24,393 bases of DNA from Pseudomonadota bacterium. GTDB taxonomy: Bacteria > SAR324 > XYD2-FULL-50-16 > JAHJRI01. Under the pieces are notes generated by a model, which saw nothing but the letters and a program-made list of their open reading frames with translations, searched no databases and was not told the DNA's origin. Of the stretch, positions 15,990-24,393 are shown piece after piece; positions within the stretch are counted from its first letter, which is position 1, and each line of letters starts with the position of its first letter. The stretch spans positions 1-24,393 of the forward strand of contig JAKSDL010000895.1 in the NCBI GenBank assembly GCA_022360105.1, given 5' to 3'. The translations under genes were made by a program, and so were the position numbers.

Positions 15990-16079
15990 CCATTTAGTTA
16001 AGAGACCCTATCCAAACTGTCATCCTGAAGTTAGTGAAGGATCTGTCAAAGCCCACGGGAAATTGCTGCTCTATTCGAT

Positions 16080-16108
16080 TTGACAAAAGTGTTTAATCAC
16101 TACACACT
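16080..16108 (+). promoter_or_regulatory. marR promoter and MarR operator copy 1
   Basis: TTGACA (16080-16085) forms a consensus -35 box. It is followed by the imperfect palindrome AGTGTTTA-N5-TACACACT (16088-16108), which lies where the -10 box should be (TACACA, 16101-16106, 15-bp spacing) and ends 6 bases before the start codon. The same 21-bp arrangement recurs at 16609-16629. Binding of the regulator here would block its own promoter. Confidence 0.65.
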
Positions 16109-16114
16109 TTTATT

Positions 16115-16594
16115 ATGAATAAACATAAAAACTCAGAAACCTTACGACTTTTGCATCTGAAATTCGAAAATCTGGTCAAGCTCTATCTTGAAATAGAAAG
16201 CGCTCCCAGGCGTTATGGTACCGATGAAAAACTGACCGGTTCGGAGATACATCTAATCGAAGTTGTAGGAGATCATGACGAAACCCTGAGTGTCACCGAT
16301 CTGGCAAAATATGCCAATGTCACAAAAGGTGCTATCTCCCAGAGATTGAAAAAGCTGGAACAAAAAGGACTGACCAGCAAAGTGGAAGATCCGTTAAACG
16401 GTTCCCGATCACTAGTTCGATTGACCTCAAAGGGAAAAGCCGCCCACTATTCTCATAAACATTGGCACGAAACCATGGATGGCGGTTATCTGGATTACTT
16501 GTCCGGTATCAGTGAAGACAAAGCTGGGTTTCTTTTTGAGTTTTTGCAAAAAGTTGAAAATTTCCTTCAAACAATTATCGATACTGATAATTAA
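16115..16594 (+). CDS. MarR-family transcriptional regulator
   Basis: The 159-residue protein has the MarR winged-helix layout. An N-terminal dimerisation helix comes first, then TGSEIHLIEVVGD before the recognition unit. The helix-turn-helix is LSVTDLAKYANVTKGAISQR with KKLEQKGLTSKVEDP, and the wing ends in RLTSKGK. A C-terminal helix (FLFEFLQKVENFLQ) completes the dimer interface. No clear Shine-Dalgarno site precedes the ATG. MarR proteins usually repress nearby genes and release DNA when bound by a small ligand or oxidised; no conserved cysteine sensor is obvious here. The two matching operators, one in front of this gene and one in front of the methyltransferase, make autorepression and control of that enzyme likely. 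Confidence 0.85.
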   Translation: MNKHKNSETLRLLHLKFENLVKLYLEIESAPRRYGTDEKLTGSEIHLIEVVGDHDETLSVTDLAKYANVTKGAISQRLKKLEQKGLTSKVEDPLNGSRSLVRLTSKGKAAHYSHKHWHETMDGGYLDYLSGISEDKAGFLFEFLQKVENFLQTIIDTDN

Positions 16595-16599
16595 AATTT

Positions 16600-16630
16600 T
16601 TTACACTGAGTGTTTAGTGCCTAAACACTC
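16600..16630 (+). promoter_or_regulatory. MarR operator copy 2 and methyltransferase promoter
   Basis: GAGTGTTTAG-TGC-CTAAACACTC (16608-16630) is a perfect palindrome with 10-bp arms. Its inner 21 bp share the form AGTGTTTA-N5-TAMACACT with the site before marR. It overlaps a possible promoter TTTACA (16600-16605) / TAAACA (16622-16627, 16-bp spacing) and lies just upstream of the TTGGAG ribosome site of the methyltransferase. Confidence 0.75.
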
Positions 16631-16645
16631 CAATTTGGAGAAAAA

Positions 16646-17218
16646 ATGATGAACGAGAACAAACCACCGGCAAAAAATGATCATGTTTGTCCCCACCAGT
16701 TTGCCTTCATGCTGGATAACTGGCTGAGACGCATTGTGCAAAGCCCGAAAAAGATTGTCGGTGAATATGTAAATGAGGGCGATTGTGTCCTGGATGTGGG
16801 ATGCGGTCCCGGCTATTTTTCCATCGACATGGCAAAGCTGGTGGGCGAAACCGGTAAAGTGATCGCAGCCGATTTGCAGCCGCAAATGCTGGATAAGGTT
16901 GAAAAAAAGGCCAGAAAGCACAAAGTGCGCGATAGAATGGAATTCCATCAGTGTCATTCCACAGGAATTGGATTAAACAAACAGGTGGATTTTATCCTGG
17001 CTTTCTATATGATCCATGAAACCGGAGATTCGAAAGCTTTTTTGAGCGAAATGAAACAGATGCTGAATGCAAACGGAAAGATTCTGATTGTTGAACCAAA
17101 AATGCACGTTAGTCAGCAGTTATTCGAATCCATGCTGAAAGACGCCGAAGAAACGGGTCTCAAAGTAGCAACATTTCCTGAAAAGAAGGGCGGTCGAAGT
17201 GTTTTATTGATGGTTTGA
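16646..17218 (+). CDS. Class I SAM-dependent methyltransferase
   Basis: This 190-residue Rossmann-fold methyltransferase has motif I VLDVGCGPGYFSIDMA (residues 48-63) for SAM binding, the acidic residue of motif II in VIAADLQPQ, and VDFILAFYMIHE as motif IV. An N-terminal segment, VCPHQFAFMLDNWLRRI, is typical of a group of small uncharacterised bacterial methyltransferases. A TTGGAG ribosome site precedes the ATG at 16646; a second ATG follows directly. The substrate is unknown. The perfect palindrome in its leader, shared with marR, indicates induction by the MarR ligand, so a role in detoxifying or modifying a small molecule is a reasonable guess. It converges with the chemoreceptor gene, leaving only 17 bp between stops. 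Confidence 0.85.
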   Translation: MMNENKPPAKNDHVCPHQFAFMLDNWLRRIVQSPKKIVGEYVNEGDCVLDVGCGPGYFSIDMAKLVGETGKVIAADLQPQMLDKVEKKARKHKVRDRMEFHQCHSTGIGLNKQVDFILAFYMIHETGDSKAFLSEMKQMLNANGKILIVEPKMHVSQQLFESMLKDAEETGLKVATFPEKKGGRSVLLMV

Positions 17219-17235
17219 TATTGCCATAGATGAAC

Positions 17236-18951
17236 TCACTCCAGTGTAAAGTGCTCTACTGCGCTCTTCAATTTTGTTGCCAGCGAGTGAAGTTCCTGGG
17301 CCGATGAGGCCGTCTCTTCCGATTGGGCTGCATTGGATTGGGTTACCTTTGAAATCTGATCCACGCCGCCGGTTACTTCCGTGATACCTTTCGCCTGATC
17401 CATGGAAGACCTGGCAATGGAATCGGTAAGGTTGGTTAAATTGTTAATTCGCTCTGTAACCTCTATCAGCATTTCCCTGGTAGTTTCCACCACGCCTTCA
17501 CCTTTGGAAACACTGCCTATGGCCCCTTCAATCAATTCTGTTGTTTCTTTCGCAGCGATTGCACTTTTATTGGCCAGAGATCGGACTTCATCTGCCACGA
17601 CCTTAAAGCTCTTGCCGAATTTTCCTGCTCTGGCGGCTTCTATCGCCGCGTTCAAGGCCAGCAAATTGGTTTGAAAAGCGATTTCATCAATTGTTTTGAT
17701 AACTTTAAAGATTTCCTGGCTGGAGTTGATAATGGTTTGCATGGCATCGTTCAACTGATTAATTGAAATCACTCCGCTATTAGTTGCCTCCCTTGTTTCG
17801 GTTGCCTCTCCTTCAGCTTTGCGTGCATCATCCGCATTTCGATCAGTTTCATCCTTGATAACAACCAGGGAACTGTTAATCTGTTCGGCTGACGCTGCTT
17901 GTTCTGTGGCTCCTTGGGATAGTGTAGTACTGGCATCCATCACTTCTTTTGCACCGCTCACCACTCCGCCGGCAATAATATTGATATCATCGATCAATTG
18001 TTTAAGATTCTCCTGCATGATGATCAATGCTTTGCCCAGGGAATCGTCTCCCGACGAGGCCTCTATTTGCTGACTCAAGTCTCCAGCAGCCACGGCGTTG
18101 GCGAATTGAGATTTTTTGATAAAACTGTCGAGCAGCTTTTGCAAACTCTGTTGCATGGCACCAATTTCTGCAGTTTGATCCTGCTGTACAGAAATATCTG
18201 TTCTTCCGTCTGCAATTTTTGCAATGATACCTGTGATATCAGTGATCGGCCTGGCAATCCGGTTACCAAAATACAAAGTCCCCAGAATTGTCAGCAGCAT
18301 AACTACCAGGGAGATAACAGTGATGGTGATAAGTACCGTTCGTAACTCACGATTGAGCCGCTGTTCCAATTCCGCTTTCGCCGCTGCCACATTGTCAAGA
18401 TAGATTCCCCCGACCAGCACCCAGTTCCATTTTTTCAGGTGCAGGGAATACGAAAGCTTTGGTTGAAGATTATCCTGCTTACCCTTGGCATAAGTGTATT
18501 CAACAAAGTTTTCACCCTTTTGTGATCCCTCAATTAAAAGTCTGCGGAACTTCACACCATTCACATCCGGGTTATCGATATTGGTCTTTTTCCCGTTCAA
18601 CTGAGGTTTCGTCGCATGAAACGCAAAACTATAAGTACCATCGGTATTGATCTGATAAGCAAAAAAGTAGGCACTCTGATCAACGTCATAGCGTGGCCTG
18701 GAAAGCAGTCGAATGATCGTTTCCGGATCAGGTTCAGCTGATGATTCCGCATATTCCGAGAGAATGGTAAAAGCGTTTTTAACAATATCCTGCAAGTATT
18801 CTTTCTTTTGCTCGATAAGCATCGACTCCAACTGAGAAGACCTGGCTGAATTTTGACGCTGAGTCGTAATAAGGACAGTTGAGAAAATTAAAATCCACAA
18901 TAAGATATTTGTTGTAATACTAAGAGTGAGAATCTTCCTTTTGATGGTCAT
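17236..18951 (-). CDS. Methyl-accepting chemotaxis protein (sCache-HAMP-MCP)
   Basis: The 571-residue chemoreceptor spans the inner membrane. A helix at about residues 12-30 is followed by a periplasmic single-Cache (sCache_2-type) ligand domain to about 200, recognised by YFFAYQINTDGTY, PQLNGKKTNIDNPD and WNWVLVGGIYLDNV. A second helix lies at about 206-228, and a HAMP domain begins at RIARPITDI. The cytoplasmic signalling hairpin follows, with its conserved tip IDEIAFQTNLLALNAAIEAA and VVADEVRSLA (421-460). The tip loop reads RAGKFGKSF rather than the common RAGExGRGF. There is no C-terminal pentapeptide for CheR/CheB tethering. Cache_2 receptors often sense small organic acids, but the ligand cannot be named. 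No che genes are nearby. Confidence 0.9.
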   Translation of the reverse strand: MTIKRKILTLSITTNILLWILIFSTVLITTQRQNSARSSQLESMLIEQKKEYLQDIVKNAFTILSEYAESSAEPDPETIIRLLSRPRYDVDQSAYFFAYQINTDGTYSFAFHATKPQLNGKKTNIDNPDVNGVKFRRLLIEGSQKGENFVEYTYAKGKQDNLQPKLSYSLHLKKWNWVLVGGIYLDNVAAAKAELEQRLNRELRTVLITITVISLVVMLLTILGTLYFGNRIARPITDITGIIAKIADGRTDISVQQDQTAEIGAMQQSLQKLLDSFIKKSQFANAVAAGDLSQQIEASSGDDSLGKALIIMQENLKQLIDDINIIAGGVVSGAKEVMDASTTLSQGATEQAASAEQINSSLVVIKDETDRNADDARKAEGEATETREATNSGVISINQLNDAMQTIINSSQEIFKVIKTIDEIAFQTNLLALNAAIEAARAGKFGKSFKVVADEVRSLANKSAIAAKETTELIEGAIGSVSKGEGVVETTREMLIEVTERINNLTNLTDSIARSSMDQAKGITEVTGGVDQISKVTQSNAAQSEETASSAQELHSLATKLKSAVEHFTLE

Positions 18952-18980
18952 AGTTTCCCCCGTTTTATCTGTTTAAACCT

Positions 18981-19011
18981 ATTATACCATCTTGTATCAA
19001 CTGCCTGTCAA
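18981..19011 (-). promoter_or_regulatory. Consensus sigma70-type promoter of the chemoreceptor gene
   Basis: On the minus strand TTGACA (19011-19006) and TATAAT (18986-18981) are both perfect consensus boxes, spaced 19 bp apart. They lie about 30 bp upstream of the start codon, and GGGGGA just before the ATG serves as ribosome site. The leader would be short. No flagellar sigma28-type box was noticed. Confidence 0.65.
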
Positions 19012-19240
19012 CGAATGATTTCATCCGGGATAATTTGGATCATCTTAAATAGGAAGCATGTTTTTTAAAAAGTTAACAATGAAACAGATTGCACGGCAAA
19101 ACCACTTCATTATTGATTTTTTTGATATTTTAACCTGCTAAGAAGGAGAGGGCAGAAATAGGCTGGAAATTGACGCTGAAAAATGCAAGGCTTGAAATCA
19201 TTCCGAACGCACTAAACTTAAACCCCACCCTGAATCGGTT

Positions 19241-19864
19241 ATGACTGCGCAAGTTACAAATCAGCTGCATTTTCAATCCAATGCCAAGACTATTCTTAGC
19301 TTTTTAAAATCAAAAGCAGAGCCTGGCGAATCGCCTTCGCTCATCTCCCTCAATTCTATCAAAAAACTGCCTCAACAACTGCACCTGCCGATGCAATCAT
19401 TTTTGGTCCAACTTAGTTCTCAAAATATGGAACTGCCTGAATTTAAAGATAATGCTCTGCAAGTTGTGATAAAAGAGATCAACGGGGGCAAAAAAACTGA
19501 AAAAAAGCCTAAATCGGAGTTGTTACAATCGCTACATGAGCTACAAGGAACGCTGGATCTTTCAGATTTGAAATTACTAAACAAAGCAGCTGAAAACTAC
19601 GAAACCACCGGGTTTTTCTGTCAACGTGACTGGTGTATGACAAACTGGGGAACCATCGAAGATATCATCAATGCGGACGAATCCACGTTTACTGATGATA
19701 CCACTTGCATTGAATTTGAAACCCTATACAGCCCCCCTTTAACGGCATTAAAAATACTGGCTGACACCTTCCCCTCCGTGCGATTCCGATTGCTTTATAA
19801 ATACTCGTTTGAGGACTCGTGGACAAATATGGAGATTTTCCCCATTACACCTTTTGGGTATTAA
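19241..19864 (+). CDS. Unknown protein with Api92/YubB-like ferredoxin-fold C-terminus
   Basis: The 207-residue product is not fully recognised. Its C-terminal third (about 128-190) carries WCMTNWGTIED, then FETLYSPPLTALKILADTFPSVRF. This is the pattern of the Api92-like/YubB ferredoxin-like domain (DUF1281 group), where a W-C-x-x-NWGTK segment is followed by FxTAWSPP and a 'FP...F.L.Y' strand. Those proteins are mostly from plasmids and phages and have no firmly known function. The N-terminal 120 residues are Lys/Leu/Gln-rich, mostly helical by composition, without signal or membrane segment. No Shine-Dalgarno site is evident. The gene stands alone between the chemoreceptor and the thiamine operon, possibly acquired by transfer. 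Confidence 0.55.
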   Translation: MTAQVTNQLHFQSNAKTILSFLKSKAEPGESPSLISLNSIKKLPQQLHLPMQSFLVQLSSQNMELPEFKDNALQVVIKEINGGKKTEKKPKSELLQSLHELQGTLDLSDLKLLNKAAENYETTGFFCQRDWCMTNWGTIEDIINADESTFTDDTTCIEFETLYSPPLTALKILADTFPSVRFRLLYKYSFEDSWTNMEIFPITPFGY

Positions 19865-20087
19865 TTATGATTGGCATGATTGGGTTCCGGTTCATTCATG
19901 CATAAACCACAAACAGTTTGCAGCATCATAGATCATTGCTGGGTTATCAGTTATCGGCGATCTGTGAAAAAACCAGTCCTCATTCGAGATGAATATCGGC
20001 TGAAAACTACTGATAATAAGGCTACAGACCTGTCTGACCACTTTTCTCTTGACAACTCACAAGAAAATTAAACACCATACTTTCATG

Positions 20088-20158
20088 CGACGCGGGGTGC
20101 ATTCTGCTGAGATCAAACCCGCGAACCTGATCTGGATAATACCAGCGTAGGGACGTCG
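20088..20158 (+). promoter_or_regulatory. TPP riboswitch (THI element)
   Basis: All conserved THI-box elements occur in order: GGGGTGC, then CTGAGA, then ACCC, GAACCTGATCTGG, TAATACCAGCGTAGGGA. The closing P1 stem is CGACG (20088-20092) with CGTCG (20154-20158). It binds thiamine pyrophosphate and should switch off the downstream thi genes when the cofactor is plentiful. A TTGACA box at 20049-20054 may be part of the promoter, although no well-spaced -10 is seen. About 170 bp separate the aptamer from thiE, leaving room for an expression platform. Confidence 0.95.
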
Positions 20159-20183
20159 AAAAATTCCAGTAAACCTGCCTTAA

Positions 20184-20202
20184 GAGTAGAGTTGATCTAC
20201 TC
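20184..20202 (+). promoter_or_regulatory. Hairpin in the thi leader, possible expression platform
   Basis: GAGTAGA-GTTGA-TCTACTC is a perfect 7-bp stem with a 5-base loop, 25 bases after the TPP aptamer. No T tract follows directly. Further on, GCCTG (20274-20278) can pair with CAGGC (20296-20300), and a T-rich run lies at 20309-20318 next to the thiE ribosome site. Which of these is the switching element is not clear; termination or sequestration of the ribosome site are both possible. Confidence 0.35.
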
Positions 20203-20329
20203 CTGCAACGTATATTACTTTTCCACGTCATTCTGCTGGTTTTCCGCTAACTCTGAACTTTTCGGTCTGTTCTGCCTGCTGTTTCAGCAAGACCTCAGGC
20301 TCGATCAGTTTTGTTTTTGGAGACCAACC

Positions 20330-20974
20330 ATGGAAAACCAATCCTTTATTCAGGGCATTTATCTGGTGGCCGGATTACGGTTTCATCCTGATATTCCTGA
20401 CTTTCTCAATGCCGTTGAACAATCTTTTCTAGGCGGTATCCGGCTGTTTCAGCTTCGCTTGAAAAACGAGCTTTCCGATAAGGATCACCTGGATCTGGCC
20501 AGAAGTGTTAGAAAACTGACACGGCAATATAACGTTACCTTTTTTATCAACGATCGACCCGACATCGCCAGGCTGTGTGAGGCAGACGGACTTCACCTGG
20601 GACCTGATGACATGTCGGTGGAAGACGCCAGAAAGATTGCCGGAAACATGATCATCGGCAAATCCTCTCACTCGTTTAATCAGGCAAAAAGCGCACTGAA
20701 AGAAGATATCTCTTACTTATCGGTGGGACCGATCTTTGAAACCGATTGTAAGAAAAAACCGGATGCAGTGGTCGGCACCCAACTCTTGGAAACGGTTCTC
20801 GATATTGCCGGAATCCCCATTGTGGCAATTGGAGGGATAACCCCGCAAAACATAGCTGAAGTTCGGAAAACAGGTGTTCCATGCTGTGGCTTAATCAGGG
20901 GTATCATGCAATCCGACGATATTGAGACTGCTGCCAGGGAATATTTGAATGCTTTTTCCAAAGCACAACCATGA
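20330..20974 (+). CDS. thiE: Thiamine-phosphate synthase
   Basis: ThiE joins hydroxymethylpyrimidine pyrophosphate with thiazole phosphate to thiamine phosphate. The ATG at 20330 is chosen because GGAGA precedes it and the product then has the normal length (214 residues) and start (GIYLVAGL). The barrel shows QLRLKN, FINDRPDIARL, DGLHLGPDD, IIGKSSHS, YLSVGPIFET and VAIGGITPQN, covering the pyrophosphate and thiazole sites. Some positions differ from the usual motifs (HLGPDD for HxGQxD, and CGLIRGIM near the end), so it is a divergent member. The stop overlaps the start of thiD by four bases, indicating coupled translation. Expression is controlled by the TPP riboswitch upstream. Confidence 0.9.
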   Translation: MENQSFIQGIYLVAGLRFHPDIPDFLNAVEQSFLGGIRLFQLRLKNELSDKDHLDLARSVRKLTRQYNVTFFINDRPDIARLCEADGLHLGPDDMSVEDARKIAGNMIIGKSSHSFNQAKSALKEDISYLSVGPIFETDCKKKPDAVVGTQLLETVLDIAGIPIVAIGGITPQNIAEVRKTGVPCCGLIRGIMQSDDIETAAREYLNAFSKAQP

Positions 20975-21804
20975 AACCAGTCTGCCTAACCATTGCAGGG
21001 TCGGACTCTGGTGCGGGAGCCGGCATTCAGGCTGACCTTAAAACCTTTGCCAGTTTGGATTGCTATGCCTCAAGTGTTGTGACTGCCGTCACAGCCCAAA
21101 ACACCCGTGGGATTCATGAACTCGTTGCTATTCAACCGGAATTGGTCGCTTCTCAGCTTAACGCGGTCTTAAGCGACATGCCCATTGTCGCGATCAAAAT
21201 CGGCATGTTGATGAATGGATCGATCATCCGTTCGGTTGCAGAATGCCTGGCTAAGGTGAAGATACCTGTTGTCCTTGATCCGGTTTTAATCTCTTCATCC
21301 GGCACTGATTTACTTGAACCCGATGCTATTGAGGCACTCAGGGCTTGCCTGTTTCCGCTTTGCAGTCTGGTTACACCTAATATCCGGGAGGCTGCAAAGC
21401 TGATTGGAATGGAAAACATCTCTCCAAATGAGGCAGAAAATGCAAACGTGAAATTGCTGAATCTTGGAGCAAAAGCCTCCCTGGTTACCGGAGGAGATGT
21501 CGCCGGACAAACAAAGACGGACATGTTGAGCTTAAAGCGTTCGGATTGCAGAATCAGCACCCTTGTCTTTTCCCATGAAACAATCAGCACCCGGAATACC
21601 CACGGAACAGGCTGCACCTTGTCATCTGCCATAGCAGCATTCCTGGCTAAAGGGCTTGACATGGAGCATGCAGTCCAAGCGGGTATTTCCTACACCAACA
21701 AGCTGTTACAAGCAAGCAGGAATTTTAATACAGGCAAAGGCTGTGGTGGGTTGGACCATTTCGCTCTTATCAACATGAGGAGGAATTATGAAGGTGACTG
21801 TTAA
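20971..21804 (+). CDS. thiD: Hydroxymethylpyrimidine/phosphomethylpyrimidine kinase
   Basis: ThiD phosphorylates hydroxymethylpyrimidine twice, using ATP, to supply ThiE. The 277-residue protein has the ribokinase-like fold of the family. It begins LTIAGSDSGAGAGIQADLKT, with the substrate site, and has ALDCYASSVVTAVTAQNT-like sequence after it (here SLDCYASSVVTAVTAQNT). VVLDPVLISSSG and VTPNIREAAKL form the middle, and NTHGTGCTLSSAIAA contains the catalytic Asp-position loop of the C-terminal GTGC anion hole. In this loop the usual HGTGCT motif is intact. The gene overlaps thiE by 4 bases and thiS by 17 bases, typical of a compact operon. Confidence 0.92.
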   Translation: MKPVCLTIAGSDSGAGAGIQADLKTFASLDCYASSVVTAVTAQNTRGIHELVAIQPELVASQLNAVLSDMPIVAIKIGMLMNGSIIRSVAECLAKVKIPVVLDPVLISSSGTDLLEPDAIEALRACLFPLCSLVTPNIREAAKLIGMENISPNEAENANVKLLNLGAKASLVTGGDVAGQTKTDMLSLKRSDCRISTLVFSHETISTRNTHGTGCTLSSAIAAFLAKGLDMEHAVQAGISYTNKLLQASRNFNTGKGCGGLDHFALINMRRNYEGDC

Positions 21805-21991
21805 CAACACCGAATACAATCTGCCGACCGGTGCAACGGTTTCAGATCTGTTGGAAAGTTTAAAAATCCGAAACCTCAAGGGCACCGCACTGGCCGTAAA
21901 CGGAGAAATAGTTCCTGATGATCGGTGGCAACACACATTAATAAAGGATCAGGACCAGGTTTTGATGATTGAAGCCGTGCAAGGAGGATAA
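21788..21991 (+). CDS. thiS: Sulfur carrier protein
   Basis: ThiS is the ubiquitin-like sulfur carrier that, as a C-terminal thiocarboxylate, donates sulfur for the thiazole ring. The 67-residue protein is the usual size and ends in the obligatory Gly-Gly (EAVQGG). The beta-grasp fold is visible in MKVTVNNTEYNL, ATVSDLLESL and LAVNGEIVPDDRW. A GAGGA ribosome site lies inside the end of thiD just before the ATG. The activating enzyme ThiF and the thiazole precursor enzyme (ThiO or ThiH) are not in the window and may lie beyond thiG. Confidence 0.93.
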   Translation: MKVTVNNTEYNLPTGATVSDLLESLKIRNLKGTALAVNGEIVPDDRWQHTLIKDQDQVLMIEAVQGG

Positions 21992-22089
21992 CATTTGGAA
22001 CGAGCACGAACATGCAATAAAATCCATCATCATTTTTTCTTTTGCAGGTAAAAAAAGACAATTGGTACTACACAAAATTTAAAGGATAA

Positions 22090-24393
<2,304 letters not shown>

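Noticed and set aside
19140..19244. AAGGAG site followed by a short frame ending at the start of the 19241 gene, a possible leader peptide
   Set aside because: The nearest usable start (TTG) is about 21 bases from the ribosome site, too far, and no ATG or GTG is available.

Overview
The window comes from a Gram-negative bacterium of moderate GC. A lipoprotein signal, a periplasmic signal followed by a beta-barrel, and strong Shine-Dalgarno sites point that way. Phylum cannot be settled from the sequence; a member of the FCB or neighbouring lineages (for example KSB1/Calditrichota-like) is only a guess. No rRNA, tRNA, CRISPR array or intact transposase was seen.

Layout. (1) 1-7923, plus strand: a tightly spaced catabolic cluster. 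It holds an M29/NicX-like metalloenzyme (5' end outside the window), an ACS-type MFS transporter, a C45-like Ntn hydrolase, a MelB-type GPH symporter, a D-threonine-aldolase/DSD-family PLP enzyme, the C-terminal remnant of a creatininase, and a serine-racemase/threo-3-hydroxyaspartate-dehydratase-like PLP enzyme. Together they look like uptake and breakdown of an amide-linked or hydroxylated amino-acid compound, substrate unknown. (2) 8011-9806, minus strand: an outer-membrane beta-barrel, a matrixin-like lipoprotein protease and a candidate 45-residue hydrophobic peptide. (3) 9861-10137 and 15713-15989: two 277-bp MITE-like elements, about 91% identical, in opposite orientation, each with terminal inverted repeats and a 6-bp target duplication. 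Between them lie a DASS transporter translationally coupled to a small zinc-ribbon protein (minus strand), and a plus-strand operon of an unknown membrane protein, a T4-endonuclease-V-like/DUF1722 protein, an acyltransferase-3 and a MAPEG protein.

(4) 16080-17218: a MarR regulator and a SAM methyltransferase. The same palindromic operator lies in front of each, which suggests autoregulation and co-regulation. (5) 17236-18951, minus strand: a Cache-HAMP chemoreceptor with a consensus sigma70-type promoter. (6) 19241-19864: an orphan gene with an Api92/YubB-like ferredoxin-fold C-terminus. (7) 20088-24393: a TPP riboswitch followed by thiE-thiD-thiS-thiC-thiG (thiG cut by the window end), with overlapping reading frames typical of one transcript making the pyrimidine and thiazole halves of thiamine.

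The parts most likely to be new are the region 1 pathway, the MITE family, the operator pair in region 4, and the barrel/protease/small-peptide group.
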